Numbered from the stretch's first letter, positions 1-5,823 are shown. The stretch: DNA of 5,931 nt from Hyphomicrobiales bacterium (GCA_013002595.1 JABDJG010000032.1:1-5931); one strand, 5' to 3'. The notes: generated by a model not told the origin, from the sequence alone. Made by a program: numbers and translations.

Positions 1-64
1 AGGTTACCCTTGGGGTGGTTGGGCGGGGGAGCGGGCCGGTGCCGACTGACTACGATACACAAGT

Positions 65-1789
65 TTATTCCGCCATGCCGAGCTGGCGCAGGCCGTCCAG
101 CATCACGTCCATGAACGGCTTGGAGAACACCATTGCGTCACGGACCTTGCTCAGTGTGAGGTCCGGGTAGTGCTGCATCAAGATGTCATAGGCCGCCCTT
201 GCCTCATCCATGCGGCCGGCACCGACCAGCACTGGCGCCAGGCTGCGGTAGATCCAGAATGCGTGCGGACGCTCCTGCAGCGCCCGCCGGAACAGCTCGA
301 CCGATTTGTCGAACTCGCCGGCCCCCTCCATGGCCGAAGCCATACCGACATAGTTGTTGAAGATGAGCGGATCGAACGGGCTCAGCCGGCCGGATTTCTC
401 AAAGTACTCCATGGCAGGCTCTGGACGGTCGGCATACGTTTCCAGCCAGCCCAACCGGCTCCAGGTCCAGGCTGAATTGGGATCGATCGACACTGCCCGT
501 TCCAGCAGAATGCGAGCCGTGCCAAAATTGCGGATGATTGTGTGGACCGTGCCCAGAACCGACAGGACCAGCGGGTCGTCGCTGCTCAGCTCGGCGGCTT
601 TCTCGGCCAGTCTGAGGGCCTCGGACTTACTGGCCGCGATATCGTCGGACCAGTTGTAGACCGAGCGCTGGGCATGGCACCAGCCGGCCAGCGACAGCGC
701 CAACGGGTAATTCGGATCGATTTCGAGGGCCTGCTCCAGAAACGATAGTGCGGTGACCGTCTCGGGCTGTTCCAGCGCCCAGACGTGCGGCAGCGCACGC
801 ATGGTGAAGTCATAGGCGCCAAGATCCTGCGGCCGCTTGCGGCGGACCCGTTCGATCTCGGCCAGCCGGATCGAGGGCTGCAGGGCGCCGGCAACCTGTT
901 CGGTGATCTGGTCCTGCAACTCGAAGATGTCATCCAGGGAGCCGTCAAACCGCTTGGCCCAGACATGGGCGCCGTTTTCGGTCTCGATCAGCTGGGCGGT
1001 GAGCCGCAATTTGTTGCCGGCGCGCTGGACGCTACCCTCCAGGATATAGCTGACGCCAAGTTCGCGCCCGATCTCGCGGACATCGGCGTGCCTGCCCTTG
1101 TAGGTGAAGGCGGTATTGCGGGCGATGACAAAGAACGAGCGGATGTTGGCCAGGGCAGCGGTGATCGCCTCAACGATGCCGTCGGCAAAATACTCCTGGT
1201 CCGGATCGCCCGACATGTTGTCGAACGGCAGCACGACGATCGATGGTTTGTCGGGCAAGGCCAGCGGGGGTCTGGCGTTGTCGCTGGCTGAACGCTCGGC
1301 GGGCCAGCGGTACACGCGGATGGGCCGTTCGATATTCTTGACCTCGTGCTCGCCGGCATCGGCGAACTCGGTATCGATGCGGTTGCCGACGCTTTCATGG
1401 ACGATGGACGACAGACAGACACCACCGGGATCGGCCAGCGTTTCCAGCCGTGCGGCTATATTGACGCCATCACCGTAGATGTCATCGCCCTCGATGATGA
1501 TGTCGCCCAGATTGATACCTATGCGCAGCTTGATAACACCGGACTCTTCACCCAATTGCCGCTGGATCGACAGCGCACATTCCACGGCGTCCAGCACGCT
1601 GGCAAATTCGACCAGAACACCATCGCCCATGAGTTTGACAATGCGGCCGCGATGCTTCTTCACGGCCGGGTCAAATATCTGAATGCGGTGTGCTTTCAGC
1701 GCCTCCAGCGTGGCCGCTTCATTGTTGGCCATCAAACTGGAATAGCCGACCACGTCCGCTGCAAAAATCGCAGCAAGGCGCCGTTCCAT
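65..1789 (-). CDS. Class III adenylate cyclase with TolB-like and TPR regions
   Basis: A soluble, probably cytoplasmic enzyme of 574 residues that should make cAMP from ATP. Residues 1-165 are a class III cyclase domain: metal Asp12 in FAADVVGYS, Lys52 and Asp56 in KLMGDG (the Lys is the usual adenine-selecting residue), and the Asn110/Arg114 transition-state pair in VNIAARLE. Residues 184-300 match the TolB/FlgO-like module that often follows this cyclase type (IVVLPFDNMSGDPDQEYFADG). Residues 340-545 are helical TPR-like repeats (ALEIDPNYPLALSLAGW, AVSIDPNSAWTWSRLGW). No signal peptide or membrane segment is seen. The ATG at 1789 has AGGAG at 1799-1803, 9 nt away. This architecture is common and multicopy in Rhizobiales. 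The class assignment is secure. The input sensed by the TolB/TPR part is unknown, and guanylate cyclase activity is less likely given the Lys. Confidence 0.93.
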   Translation of the reverse strand: MERRLAAIFAADVVGYSSLMANNEAATLEALKAHRIQIFDPAVKKHRGRIVKLMGDGVLVEFASVLDAVECALSIQRQLGEESGVIKLRIGINLGDIIIEGDDIYGDGVNIAARLETLADPGGVCLSSIVHESVGNRIDTEFADAGEHEVKNIERPIRVYRWPAERSASDNARPPLALPDKPSIVVLPFDNMSGDPDQEYFADGIVEAITAALANIRSFFVIARNTAFTYKGRHADVREIGRELGVSYILEGSVQRAGNKLRLTAQLIETENGAHVWAKRFDGSLDDIFELQDQITEQVAGALQPSIRLAEIERVRRKRPQDLGAYDFTMRALPHVWALEQPETVTALSFLEQALEIDPNYPLALSLAGWCHAQRSVYNWSDDIAASKSEALRLAEKAAELSSDDPLVLSVLGTVHTIIRNFGTARILLERAVSIDPNSAWTWSRLGWLETYADRPEPAMEYFEKSGRLSPFDPLIFNNYVGMASAMEGAGEFDKSVELFRRALQERPHAFWIYRSLAPVLVGAGRMDEARAAYDILMQHYPDLTLSKVRDAMVFSKPFMDVMLDGLRQLGMAE

Positions 1790-1859
1790 TTTTTGACTCT
1801 CCTCAGCGGAGAAAGCTAGCGATACAACATCGCGCGCGCCACTAAAATCGCGAATGGTT

Positions 1860-1943
1860 TCAATGGACGGTTATGCAAGTGCAGCCGGCCAGCCGGCAAG
1901 GCCCATCGGAAGCGCTGCCGAAGATGTTCACGTCAATCTGTTC
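1860..1943 (-). pseudogene. C-terminal remnant of a second UspA-type gene
   Basis: On the minus strand, 27 codons plus a TGA line up with the last 27 codons of the intact usp gene at 2658-3191, ending at the same stop. About 18 of 27 residues agree, including FGS and the whole terminal block CRLAGCTCITVH. In the last 13 codons, stop included, the two copies differ at four bases. All four are synonymous third positions (ACC/ACT, ATC/ATA, ACA/ACC, GTG/GTC), so the copies diverged while this stretch was still translated. Homology stops at about 1943. The G-2X-G half of the ATP-binding motif and everything upstream are absent, and no start codon or ribosome site fits. It is best read as the tail of an older usp paralogue whose body was lost. 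Confidence 0.75.
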
Positions 1944-1964
1944 ACTCGGTTTTTGAACTGAGTG
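1943..1964. repeat. 9-bp inverted repeat after the attachment gene
   Basis: CACTCGGTT (1943-1951) and AACTGAGTG (1956-1964) pair around a 4-nt loop. As plus-strand RNA it forms nine pairs including one G-U. As minus-strand RNA it has one A-C mismatch. It begins 5 nt past the stop of the attachment gene, where a terminator would sit, but no T tract follows on the minus strand, so a classical intrinsic terminator is not supported. It also sits exactly at the edge of the usp remnant. Confidence 0.4.
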
Positions 1965-1969
1965 CCGGT

Positions 1970-2377
1970 TCAACCCTTGCGCAGGGATTGCTCGATGTCG
2001 TCGGTTGGCGAATTGATAAGCGTCTTAGCCTGCTCCATCACCAGCTTGTTCGTTACTTCCTGGTGCAGCAGTGGCCGTATCTCGCCGAGGGTGTCGGGAT
2101 CAGCGACCAGCACCAGGTTATCGAATTTTCCGGCGTGTGCCTGCTTGTAGAGATGGTTTGCCAAGATCTTGGAAAATGTCGCTTCGTTGTTCTCCTGATC
2201 GGAGTGGTCCGGCGGCACTTTGCCGGACGGGCCTTCATCAGCCAGATCACCAGGGGTCATCGTGCGTTCGGCGTGCAGTTTGATGGCACCCTGGCGGCCC
2301 TGGTTGCGAAAGAGCTTGGCTTCTTCACCGGTCGCAACAACAATTAGCGCATCATGCGGGATTTGCCGGTCAGTCAT
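1970..2377 (-). CDS. Host-attachment family protein (baeRF/eRF1-domain-like)
   Basis: A 135-residue soluble protein resembling the family named 'protein required for attachment to host cells', known from Agrobacterium and widespread in alphaproteobacteria. Family features seen are the N-terminal strand ALIVVATGEEAKLFRN, a central acidic, flexible stretch (GPSGKVPPDHSDQENNEA), the helix FSKILANHLYKQAHAGKFD, and the signature LVLVADPDTLGEIRPLLHQEV. The fold is related to domain 2 of eRF1/archaeal release factors (bacterial baeRF group), so a role in translation or stress is as likely as adhesion. There is no signal peptide. I chose the ATG at 2377 because GGAG (2385-2388) lies 7 nt upstream. 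A start at 2401 would add eight residues and has no comparable site. It lies between the usp gene and the usp remnant on the same strand, which suggests a stress locus. Confidence 0.85.
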   Translation of the reverse strand: MTDRQIPHDALIVVATGEEAKLFRNQGRQGAIKLHAERTMTPGDLADEGPSGKVPPDHSDQENNEATFSKILANHLYKQAHAGKFDNLVLVADPDTLGEIRPLLHQEVTNKLVMEQAKTLINSPTDDIEQSLRKG

Positions 2378-2384
2378 ATCTGTA

Positions 2385-2388
2385 CTCC
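2385..2388 (-). promoter_or_regulatory. Ribosome binding site GGAG for the attachment gene
   Basis: GGAG on the minus strand, 7 nt before the ATG at 2377. It decides this start over the in-frame codon at 2401. Confidence 0.6.
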
Positions 2389-2419
2389 ATCTTAGAATCA
2401 CATTTTGATCCCGCGGTCT

Positions 2420-2466
2420 GCGCCAGCCCCGACAGCAAGACGTTGTTGCTATGGCAGGGCTGGCGC
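2420..2466. repeat. Perfect 10-bp inverted repeat with nested stem
   Basis: GCGCCAGCCC (2420-2429) and GGGCTGGCGC (2457-2466) are exact reverse complements. Inside them AGCAA (2434-2438) and TTGCT (2446-2450) can form a second stem. The hairpin lies about 43 nt upstream of the attachment-gene start and 190 nt downstream of the usp stop. No T run follows on either strand, so it is not a standard intrinsic terminator. It could be an operator, an mRNA-stabilising or attenuating leader structure, or a relic of a repeat. Confidence 0.55.
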
Positions 2467-2657
2467 CTGCAGCGGTTGCCGACCCGAGCTTCGAGTTCTC
2501 GTTCCGCCCTTTTCAACGCGCTCGATCGCGGATCGTTGCATCGAGACGCGAATGCGCATGGTGGGTGACGTCCAGGCTATCGGATAATTCAGTTGGAACG
2601 CCATCTCCCAGCACGTTGAAAATGTGCCCGAAATCGCCGCCAAATTCAGGCCAGGCG
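2467..2657. other. Gene-free stretch, possibly decayed coding sequence
   Basis: The gap between usp and the attachment gene (2378-2657, 280 nt) has no intact gene I can recognise. On the plus strand the frame from about 2510 to the TGA at 2669-2671 reads like protein (SIADRCIETRMRMVGDVQAI, then FSWNAISQHVENVPEIAAKF) and prefers G/C in third positions, but is broken by one TAA at 2585-2587. A minus-strand frame in the same place is also open for about 48 codons (GGDFGHIFNVLGDGVPTELS) with weaker third-position bias. I cannot tell which strand, if either, was coding. No family is recognised. Confidence 0.25.
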
Positions 2658-3191
2658 TCAATGCACTGTGATGCAGGTGCAGCCGGCCAGCCGGCAGACT
2701 TCTTGCGAGACGCTGCCGAAGGTGACTTCCTCGATCTGGCCGAGGCCGCGCATGCCCATCACGATGGTGTCAGCCTTGAGGTCTGCAGCAGCCTTGACGA
2801 TGGCCGGTGCGGCGCGATCATCGGCAATCTCAAGAACATCGACAACGACGCCCCGGGCCTCAGCCCGCGAACTGGCTCGGGACAAGATGTCATTACCGAC
2901 CGCTGTCAGCAGGGCATTGGAGGACGGCCGCAGCGGCCGGTCCGGATTGTCCATGATCTGCTGCGGCGACCAGTCGGTAGCCGGCTCGCTCAACAGCTCC
3001 TGCAGCTCGGACAGGACCGGTTTGTCTGCCGCCACGCCCGGCAATCGCAGCAGTTCGTCCGGTTCCTTGTCGCGCAACAGCACATGAAACAACTTGATTT
3101 TTGCGCCCTTGCATTGCGCCAGGTCCAACGCCAGATCAAGCGCCTTGTCGGCGGCTGCCGAGCCGTCCGTCGGGATAAGAATTGTTTTCAT
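2658..3191 (-). CDS. Universal stress protein, UspA family
   Basis: A 177-residue cytoplasmic Usp domain protein. It starts with the first beta strand MKTILIPTDGS, with conserved Asp9 near the nucleotide site. It ends with the ATP-binding signature G-2X-G-9X-G-S (Gly146, Gly149, Gly159, Ser160) and the last strand CTCITVH, so nucleotide binding is expected. Residues about 41-95 form a longer than usual linker, rich in charged residues and proline (typical family length 140-160), with no recognised motif. The start at 3191 is chosen because the Usp fold begins there. Codons open further upstream to 3302 give unrelated, Trp/Cys-rich sequence. A GGAA lies about 7 nt before this ATG. A FixK/FNR-like box is centred 68 nt upstream of the start, so induction at low oxygen is likely. 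Such proteins act in survival under energy or oxygen stress. The exact client is unknown. Confidence 0.92.
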   Translation of the reverse strand: MKTILIPTDGSAAADKALDLALDLAQCKGAKIKLFHVLLRDKEPDELLRLPGVAADKPVLSELQELLSEPATDWSPQQIMDNPDRPLRPSSNALLTAVGNDILSRASSRAEARGVVVDVLEIADDRAAPAIVKAAADLKADTIVMGMRGLGQIEEVTFGSVSQEVCRLAGCTCITVH

Positions 3192-3252
3192 GCGCCAGTT
3201 CCAACCGTCACCGTACCAGATCAAATTCCTACCCTGACAGCGGCCCTGCGCA

Positions 3253-3266
3253 TTGACGTGGATCAA
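3253..3266 (-). promoter_or_regulatory. FixK/FNR-type binding box upstream of usp
   Basis: The site reads TTGAC-GTGG-ATCAA on the plus strand, or TTGAT-CCAC-GTCAA towards usp. It fits the symmetrical TTGAY-N4-RTCAA pattern recognised by FixK, FNR and Anr regulators. Its centre (3259.5) is 68 nt upstream of the usp start. With class II activation (centre at -41.5) transcription would start near 3218, leaving a leader of about 27 nt. A weak -10-like TAGGAA (3231-3226, minus) is in the right place. The site could also affect the divergent oxygenase promoter, at about -78. Confidence 0.6.
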
Positions 3267-3300
3267 GCTGCAAAGTTGCCAATTGGTGCAGCGCCAGGAC

Positions 3301-3348
3301 ATGTTGGACAGTCATGCAAGCGTGCCATAATCTGGCATGCTCCAACAT
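3301..3348 (+). promoter_or_regulatory. Candidate promoter within nested inverted repeats
   Basis: Outer arms ATGTTGGA (3301-3308) and TCCAACAT (3341-3348) are perfect inverted repeats. Inner arms GCGTGCCA (3320-3327) and TGGCATGC (3333-3340) pair with one mismatch around TAATC. A possible promoter sits inside: TGGACA (3305-3310) as -35 and CATAAT (3326-3331) as -10, spaced 15 nt. This predicts transcription from about 3338 towards the oxygenase. Dyads overlapping -35 and -10 are typical of repressor operators, but no regulator gene is in the window to assign. Confidence 0.45.
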
Positions 3349-3396
3349 CGAGAGACGACCTACGTACCACCCTCTTGCTTGCAACTGAGCATCGTC

Positions 3397-4356
3397 ATGC
3401 ACGACATCCTTGACCCGGACACCTTTGCGCTCGATCAGCCGGCAAGTCCGGTCTATCAGGCGCTCGTCACGCGCTGCCGGGCAGATCTTGGACGCGATGG
3501 CATGTTCAATCTTGCCGGACTTTTGCGGCCGCAAGCAGCTGCGCAGGCGGTTGCAGAGATTGCTCCCATCATGCAGGCGGCCTCGTTTACCCACAAGCGC
3601 TGGCACAATATCTACTTTCGCAAGGACATCGCCGGACTTGCACCCGACCACCCGGCCCTGCAGCAGTGCGAAACGGTCAATCACACGGTCTGCGCGGATC
3701 AAATGGCTGGCAGGATCGCGATGAAAGTCTATGAATATCAGCCGCTTGTGAGGTTTCTTGAGTGTGTTATGGAAAAGGACCGGTTGTTCTTGATGGATGA
3801 CCCGCTGGCGCGCGCCAATGTCATGTCGTACCGCGATGGCGAGGCGCTCAACTGGCATTTCGACCGGTCCGAGTTCACAACAACGCTCCTGTTGCAGGCA
3901 CCAGAGGCCGGCGGTGGGTTTCAGTATCGCTCCGATCTGCGCACTGATGACGACCCCAATTACCAAGGCGTTGCCCGACTGCTGACCGGCCAGGACCCCG
4001 ATGTGCGCACGCTGACGGCCGAGGCCGGGACGTTGAACGTCTTTCGCGGCAAGAATACAGCACACCGGGTAACACCGGTCACCGGCGCGCGTGAACGGAT
4101 GATCGCGGTGTTCTCCTACTACGAAAGGCCCGGGGTCGCTTTCTCCAACGAGGAACGAGCGGTTTTTACGGGCGGGCTTCATGACTTCCACGTTCATGGA
4201 CGAGCGCAAGCGGACTTTCCTGAATGCCGAGGGTGCCGACAAACCGCTGAAAAGCCCTATGCCGCACGCAACGCTCGTCAAGGCCCGGCAATACCGCATA
4301 TCGCGCATCCGCCAATTGCTGGCGCAGCACGATTGTGCCGCTGCCCTGCTCTATGA
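3397..4356 (+). CDS. 2OG-Fe(II) oxygenase, HalD/BesD-like, probably frameshifted at its end
   Basis: A non-haem iron, 2-oxoglutarate-dependent oxygenase, likely acting on a small amino-acid-like substrate. Counting from the ATG at 3397, the iron site is His154 and Asp156 (NWHFDRSEF) plus His223 (TAHRVTPV), with Arg232/Arg234 (GARERM) as candidate 2OG anchors. BesD-type halogenases have Gly where this protein has Asp156, so hydroxylation is expected rather than chlorination. The N-terminal part (ALDQPASPVYQALVTRCRAD, GMFNLAGLLRP) looks like that group from memory. I prefer 3397 to the ATG at 3337, which falls on the predicted transcription start and adds residues unlike the family. The last 62 residues (4168-4353) are unrelated-looking and overlap the next gene. 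One added T in the run at 4163-4167 gives AVFYGRAS and a stop at 4182-4184, a 262-residue protein near family size. It is first in an operon with the M24 gene. Confidence 0.8.
   Translation: MHDILDPDTFALDQPASPVYQALVTRCRADLGRDGMFNLAGLLRPQAAAQAVAEIAPIMQAASFTHKRWHNIYFRKDIAGLAPDHPALQQCETVNHTVCADQMAGRIAMKVYEYQPLVRFLECVMEKDRLFLMDDPLARANVMSYRDGEALNWHFDRSEFTTTLLLQAPEAGGGFQYRSDLRTDDDPNYQGVARLLTGQDPDVRTLTAEAGTLNVFRGKNTAHRVTPVTGARERMIAVFSYYERPGVAFSNEERAVFTGGLHDFHVHGRAQADFPECRGCRQTAEKPYAARNARQGPAIPHIAHPPIAGAARLCRCPAL
4163..4167 (+). other. Putative 1-nt frameshift site in a T5 run
   Basis: The run reads GCG GTT TTT ACG in the oxygenase frame. With six T it would read GCG GTT TTT TAC GGG CGG GCT TCA TGA, giving AVFYGRAS and a stop. 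That TGA overlaps the downstream ATG as ATGA at 4181-4184. A homopolymer contraction or a base-calling error is the simplest cause. Minus-one slippage on TTT TTT is possible, but the site is not a classical X-XXY-YYZ heptamer. Confidence 0.65.
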
Positions 4357-5428
4357 TCCGGTCAACATCCGTTATGCGTTCGACTGTTCGAACATGCAGG
4401 TCTGGACGATGCACAATCCGATCCGCTATGCGCTGATCTTCACGTCCGGGCCCGGCATCATGTTCGAATTCAAATCCTGTCAGCATCTGTGCGACGGGTT
4501 GGAGGCCATCGATGAGGTGCGCACGGCGGTCGGCTGGATGTATATGGGAGCCGGTGATCGGGTCGGCGAATATCTGGGAAAATGGGCAGACGAGATCGCC
4601 AGCCTGGTGCGCGAGCACGGCGGCGGCAATTGCCGGCTGGCCATCGACAGGATGGAGCCCGAGGGCGTACATGCGCTTGGCGAGCGCGGGCTCACGATCG
4701 TTGACGGCGGCCAGATAACCGAACGGGCCAGGGCCATCAAGTCAGCCGATGAAATCGACCTCATGCGCTGGACGATACGGGTTTGCGAAGCCGGCATGGC
4801 GCGGATCTACGAACACTCGGTACCGGGCGTCACGGAACAGGAATTGTGGGCACACCTGCATTTCGAAAATGCCCGCTCGGGCGGCGAGTGGCTGGAGACG
4901 CGCCTTCTGGCCTGCGACCCGAACACCAATCCGTGGTACCGCGAATGCGGGCCTCGAGAATGCCGCGAAGGTGAGATGATTTCGTTCGACACCGACATGG
5001 TCGGTCCGTACGGCTATTGCGCCGATCTTTCGCGGGCATGGACCTGCGGCTATACCGCAATGACCAACAAGCAGCGTGAGCTTTATGATGCAGCGCTCGA
5101 ACAGATCGACCACAACCTGGCGCTGATCCGTGCCGGCCTCAGCTTTGCCGAATTCAACGATAAGTCATGGCGTATTCCTGAAGCCTACCAGCCGTATCGC
5201 TATTCCGTTGCCGCGCATGGCGTCGGCATGGCCGATGAATGGCCGGTTGTTCTGCTGCATCCCGATTTTGCCCATAACCATGGCGGGCATTTCGAGCGCA
5301 ACATGGTGGTGTGCGTTGAAAGCCTGATCGCCGAGGCCGGTTCTGAAAGCATCAAGCTGGAAACCCAGGTTCTGGTGACGGATACCGGTGTTGAACGACT
5401 GGACACGTTTCCCTGGGAGGATGCCTGA
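4181..5428 (+). CDS. M24 metallopeptidase-fold enzyme, DddP-like
   Basis: A 415-residue 'pita-bread' fold protein with a creatinase-type N-terminal domain (about 30-185: LLYDPVNIRYAFDCSNMQVW) and an M24 catalytic domain (about 190-405). Metal ligands are Asp270, Asp272 and Asp282 (FDTDMVGPYGYCAD), His346 (AAHGVGMADEWP), Glu380 (VCVES) and Glu394 (KLETQ). From memory of the DMSP lyase DddP (Asp295, Asp297, Asp307, Tyr366, His371, base Asp377, Glu406, Glu421), the first six map here at a constant offset of 25: Asp270, Asp272, Asp282, Tyr341, His346, Asp352. The glutamates differ by one or two residues. It is therefore close to DddP, which makes DMS and acrylate, and less like ordinary Xaa-Pro peptidases or ectoine hydrolase DoeA. 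DMSP activity is unproven, because DddP relatives exist in organisms without DMSP use. There is no signal peptide. The ATG at 4181 follows GGGCGGG and overlaps the restored oxygenase stop, implying translational coupling. Confidence 0.82.
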   Translation: MTSTFMDERKRTFLNAEGADKPLKSPMPHATLVKARQYRISRIRQLLAQHDCAAALLYDPVNIRYAFDCSNMQVWTMHNPIRYALIFTSGPGIMFEFKSCQHLCDGLEAIDEVRTAVGWMYMGAGDRVGEYLGKWADEIASLVREHGGGNCRLAIDRMEPEGVHALGERGLTIVDGGQITERARAIKSADEIDLMRWTIRVCEAGMARIYEHSVPGVTEQELWAHLHFENARSGGEWLETRLLACDPNTNPWYRECGPRECREGEMISFDTDMVGPYGYCADLSRAWTCGYTAMTNKQRELYDAALEQIDHNLALIRAGLSFAEFNDKSWRIPEAYQPYRYSVAAHGVGMADEWPVVLLHPDFAHNHGGHFERNMVVCVESLIAEAGSESIKLETQVLVTDTGVERLDTFPWEDA

Positions 5429-5431
5429 GGA

Positions 5432-5818
5432 TTACCCGCTGAACGCTGCAGCCGTGAGCACGATGCCGCCGATCGAGGTCACGATGCCCATGGCGGTCAT
5501 GAACCTGGGCGACAGCCACCATCCGTCGAAAAAAGCAAGAAACCGCTCGCGCAGGGCCAGCATGAGCACGCCTTCAGCCAGGCTGATCCAGCCGATGAAC
5601 GACACGAAACCGGCGAGAAGATTGCTCCAGTCGTTGTGGATCGCCACAATGGAACCGCCGATCGCAAAGGCCACGACGCCGGCCAGATAACCGAGCATCG
5701 GCTGGCCCTTCAACTCATCGAACATCGCCTTCATGCCATGGCGGTCAATCAGCAGTCCGGCGCCGGCCGACATGAAGTATACGCCAATCAAACCAGCGAG
5801 AATTTGCGTCGTTGTCAT
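5432..5818 (-). CDS. Small four-helix inner-membrane protein, unknown function
   Basis: A hydrophobic 128-residue protein with four predicted membrane helices at about 5-24, 41-61, 66-88 and 106-125. A short polar loop (DRHGMKAMFDELKGQP) follows helix 1 and an aromatic/charged loop (RERFLAFFDGWWLSPRF) follows helix 3. No catalytic or metal motif is visible and I do not recognise a named family. The start is placed at the ATG of 5818 because AGGAGG (5824-5829) is 5 nt upstream. The GTG immediately before it would be only 2 nt from that site. Its stop lies 3 nt from the stop of the convergent DddP-like gene, so no dedicated terminator fits between them. It need not be functionally linked to that gene. 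Confidence 0.75.
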   Translation of the reverse strand: MTTTQILAGLIGVYFMSAGAGLLIDRHGMKAMFDELKGQPMLGYLAGVVAFAIGGSIVAIHNDWSNLLAGFVSFIGWISLAEGVLMLALRERFLAFFDGWWLSPRFMTAMGIVTSIGGIVLTAAAFSG

Positions 5819-5823
5819 CACGT

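Noticed and set aside
1..64. Intrinsic terminator after the cyclase gene
   Set aside because: Only a tiny ACCC/GGGT stem with a 3-nt loop is present and no T tract follows on the minus strand.
1346..1819. Plus-strand open frame of 157 codons over the cyclase domain
   Set aside because: It is antisense to conserved cyclase motifs and has no recognisable domain or ribosome site.
3192..3302. N-terminal extension of UspA to 3302
   Set aside because: The Usp fold starts at MKTILIPTDGS. The extra 37 codons are Trp/Cys-rich and would run through the FixK/FNR-like box.
3337..3396. Upstream ATG at 3337 as the oxygenase start
   Set aside because: It coincides with the predicted transcription start, lies in the inverted repeat and adds residues unlike the family. 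The ATG at 3397 fits better, although its ribosome site is weak.
2451..3413. Plus-strand open frame of 320 codons across usp
   Set aside because: It lies antisense to the clear UspA gene with its full ATP-binding motif, and its sequence resembles no family.
4156..4170. Programmed -1 ribosomal frameshift in the oxygenase
   Set aside because: The heptamer G-GTT-TTT is not a standard slippery site and I see no clear downstream pseudoknot. A simple indel or base-calling error is more likely.
3229..4308. Long minus-strand open frame of 359 codons opposite the oxygenase
   Set aside because: It is an antisense shadow. The plus strand has recognisable iron-site motifs, while this frame has no family features and is rich in Arg, Cys and His.
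4181..5428. Ectoine hydrolase (DoeA/EutD) or Xaa-Pro aminopeptidase identity for the M24 gene
   Set aside because: The FDTDMVGPYGYCAD and HGVGMADEWP blocks and their spacing fit DddP better, and no ectoine genes are nearby in the window.
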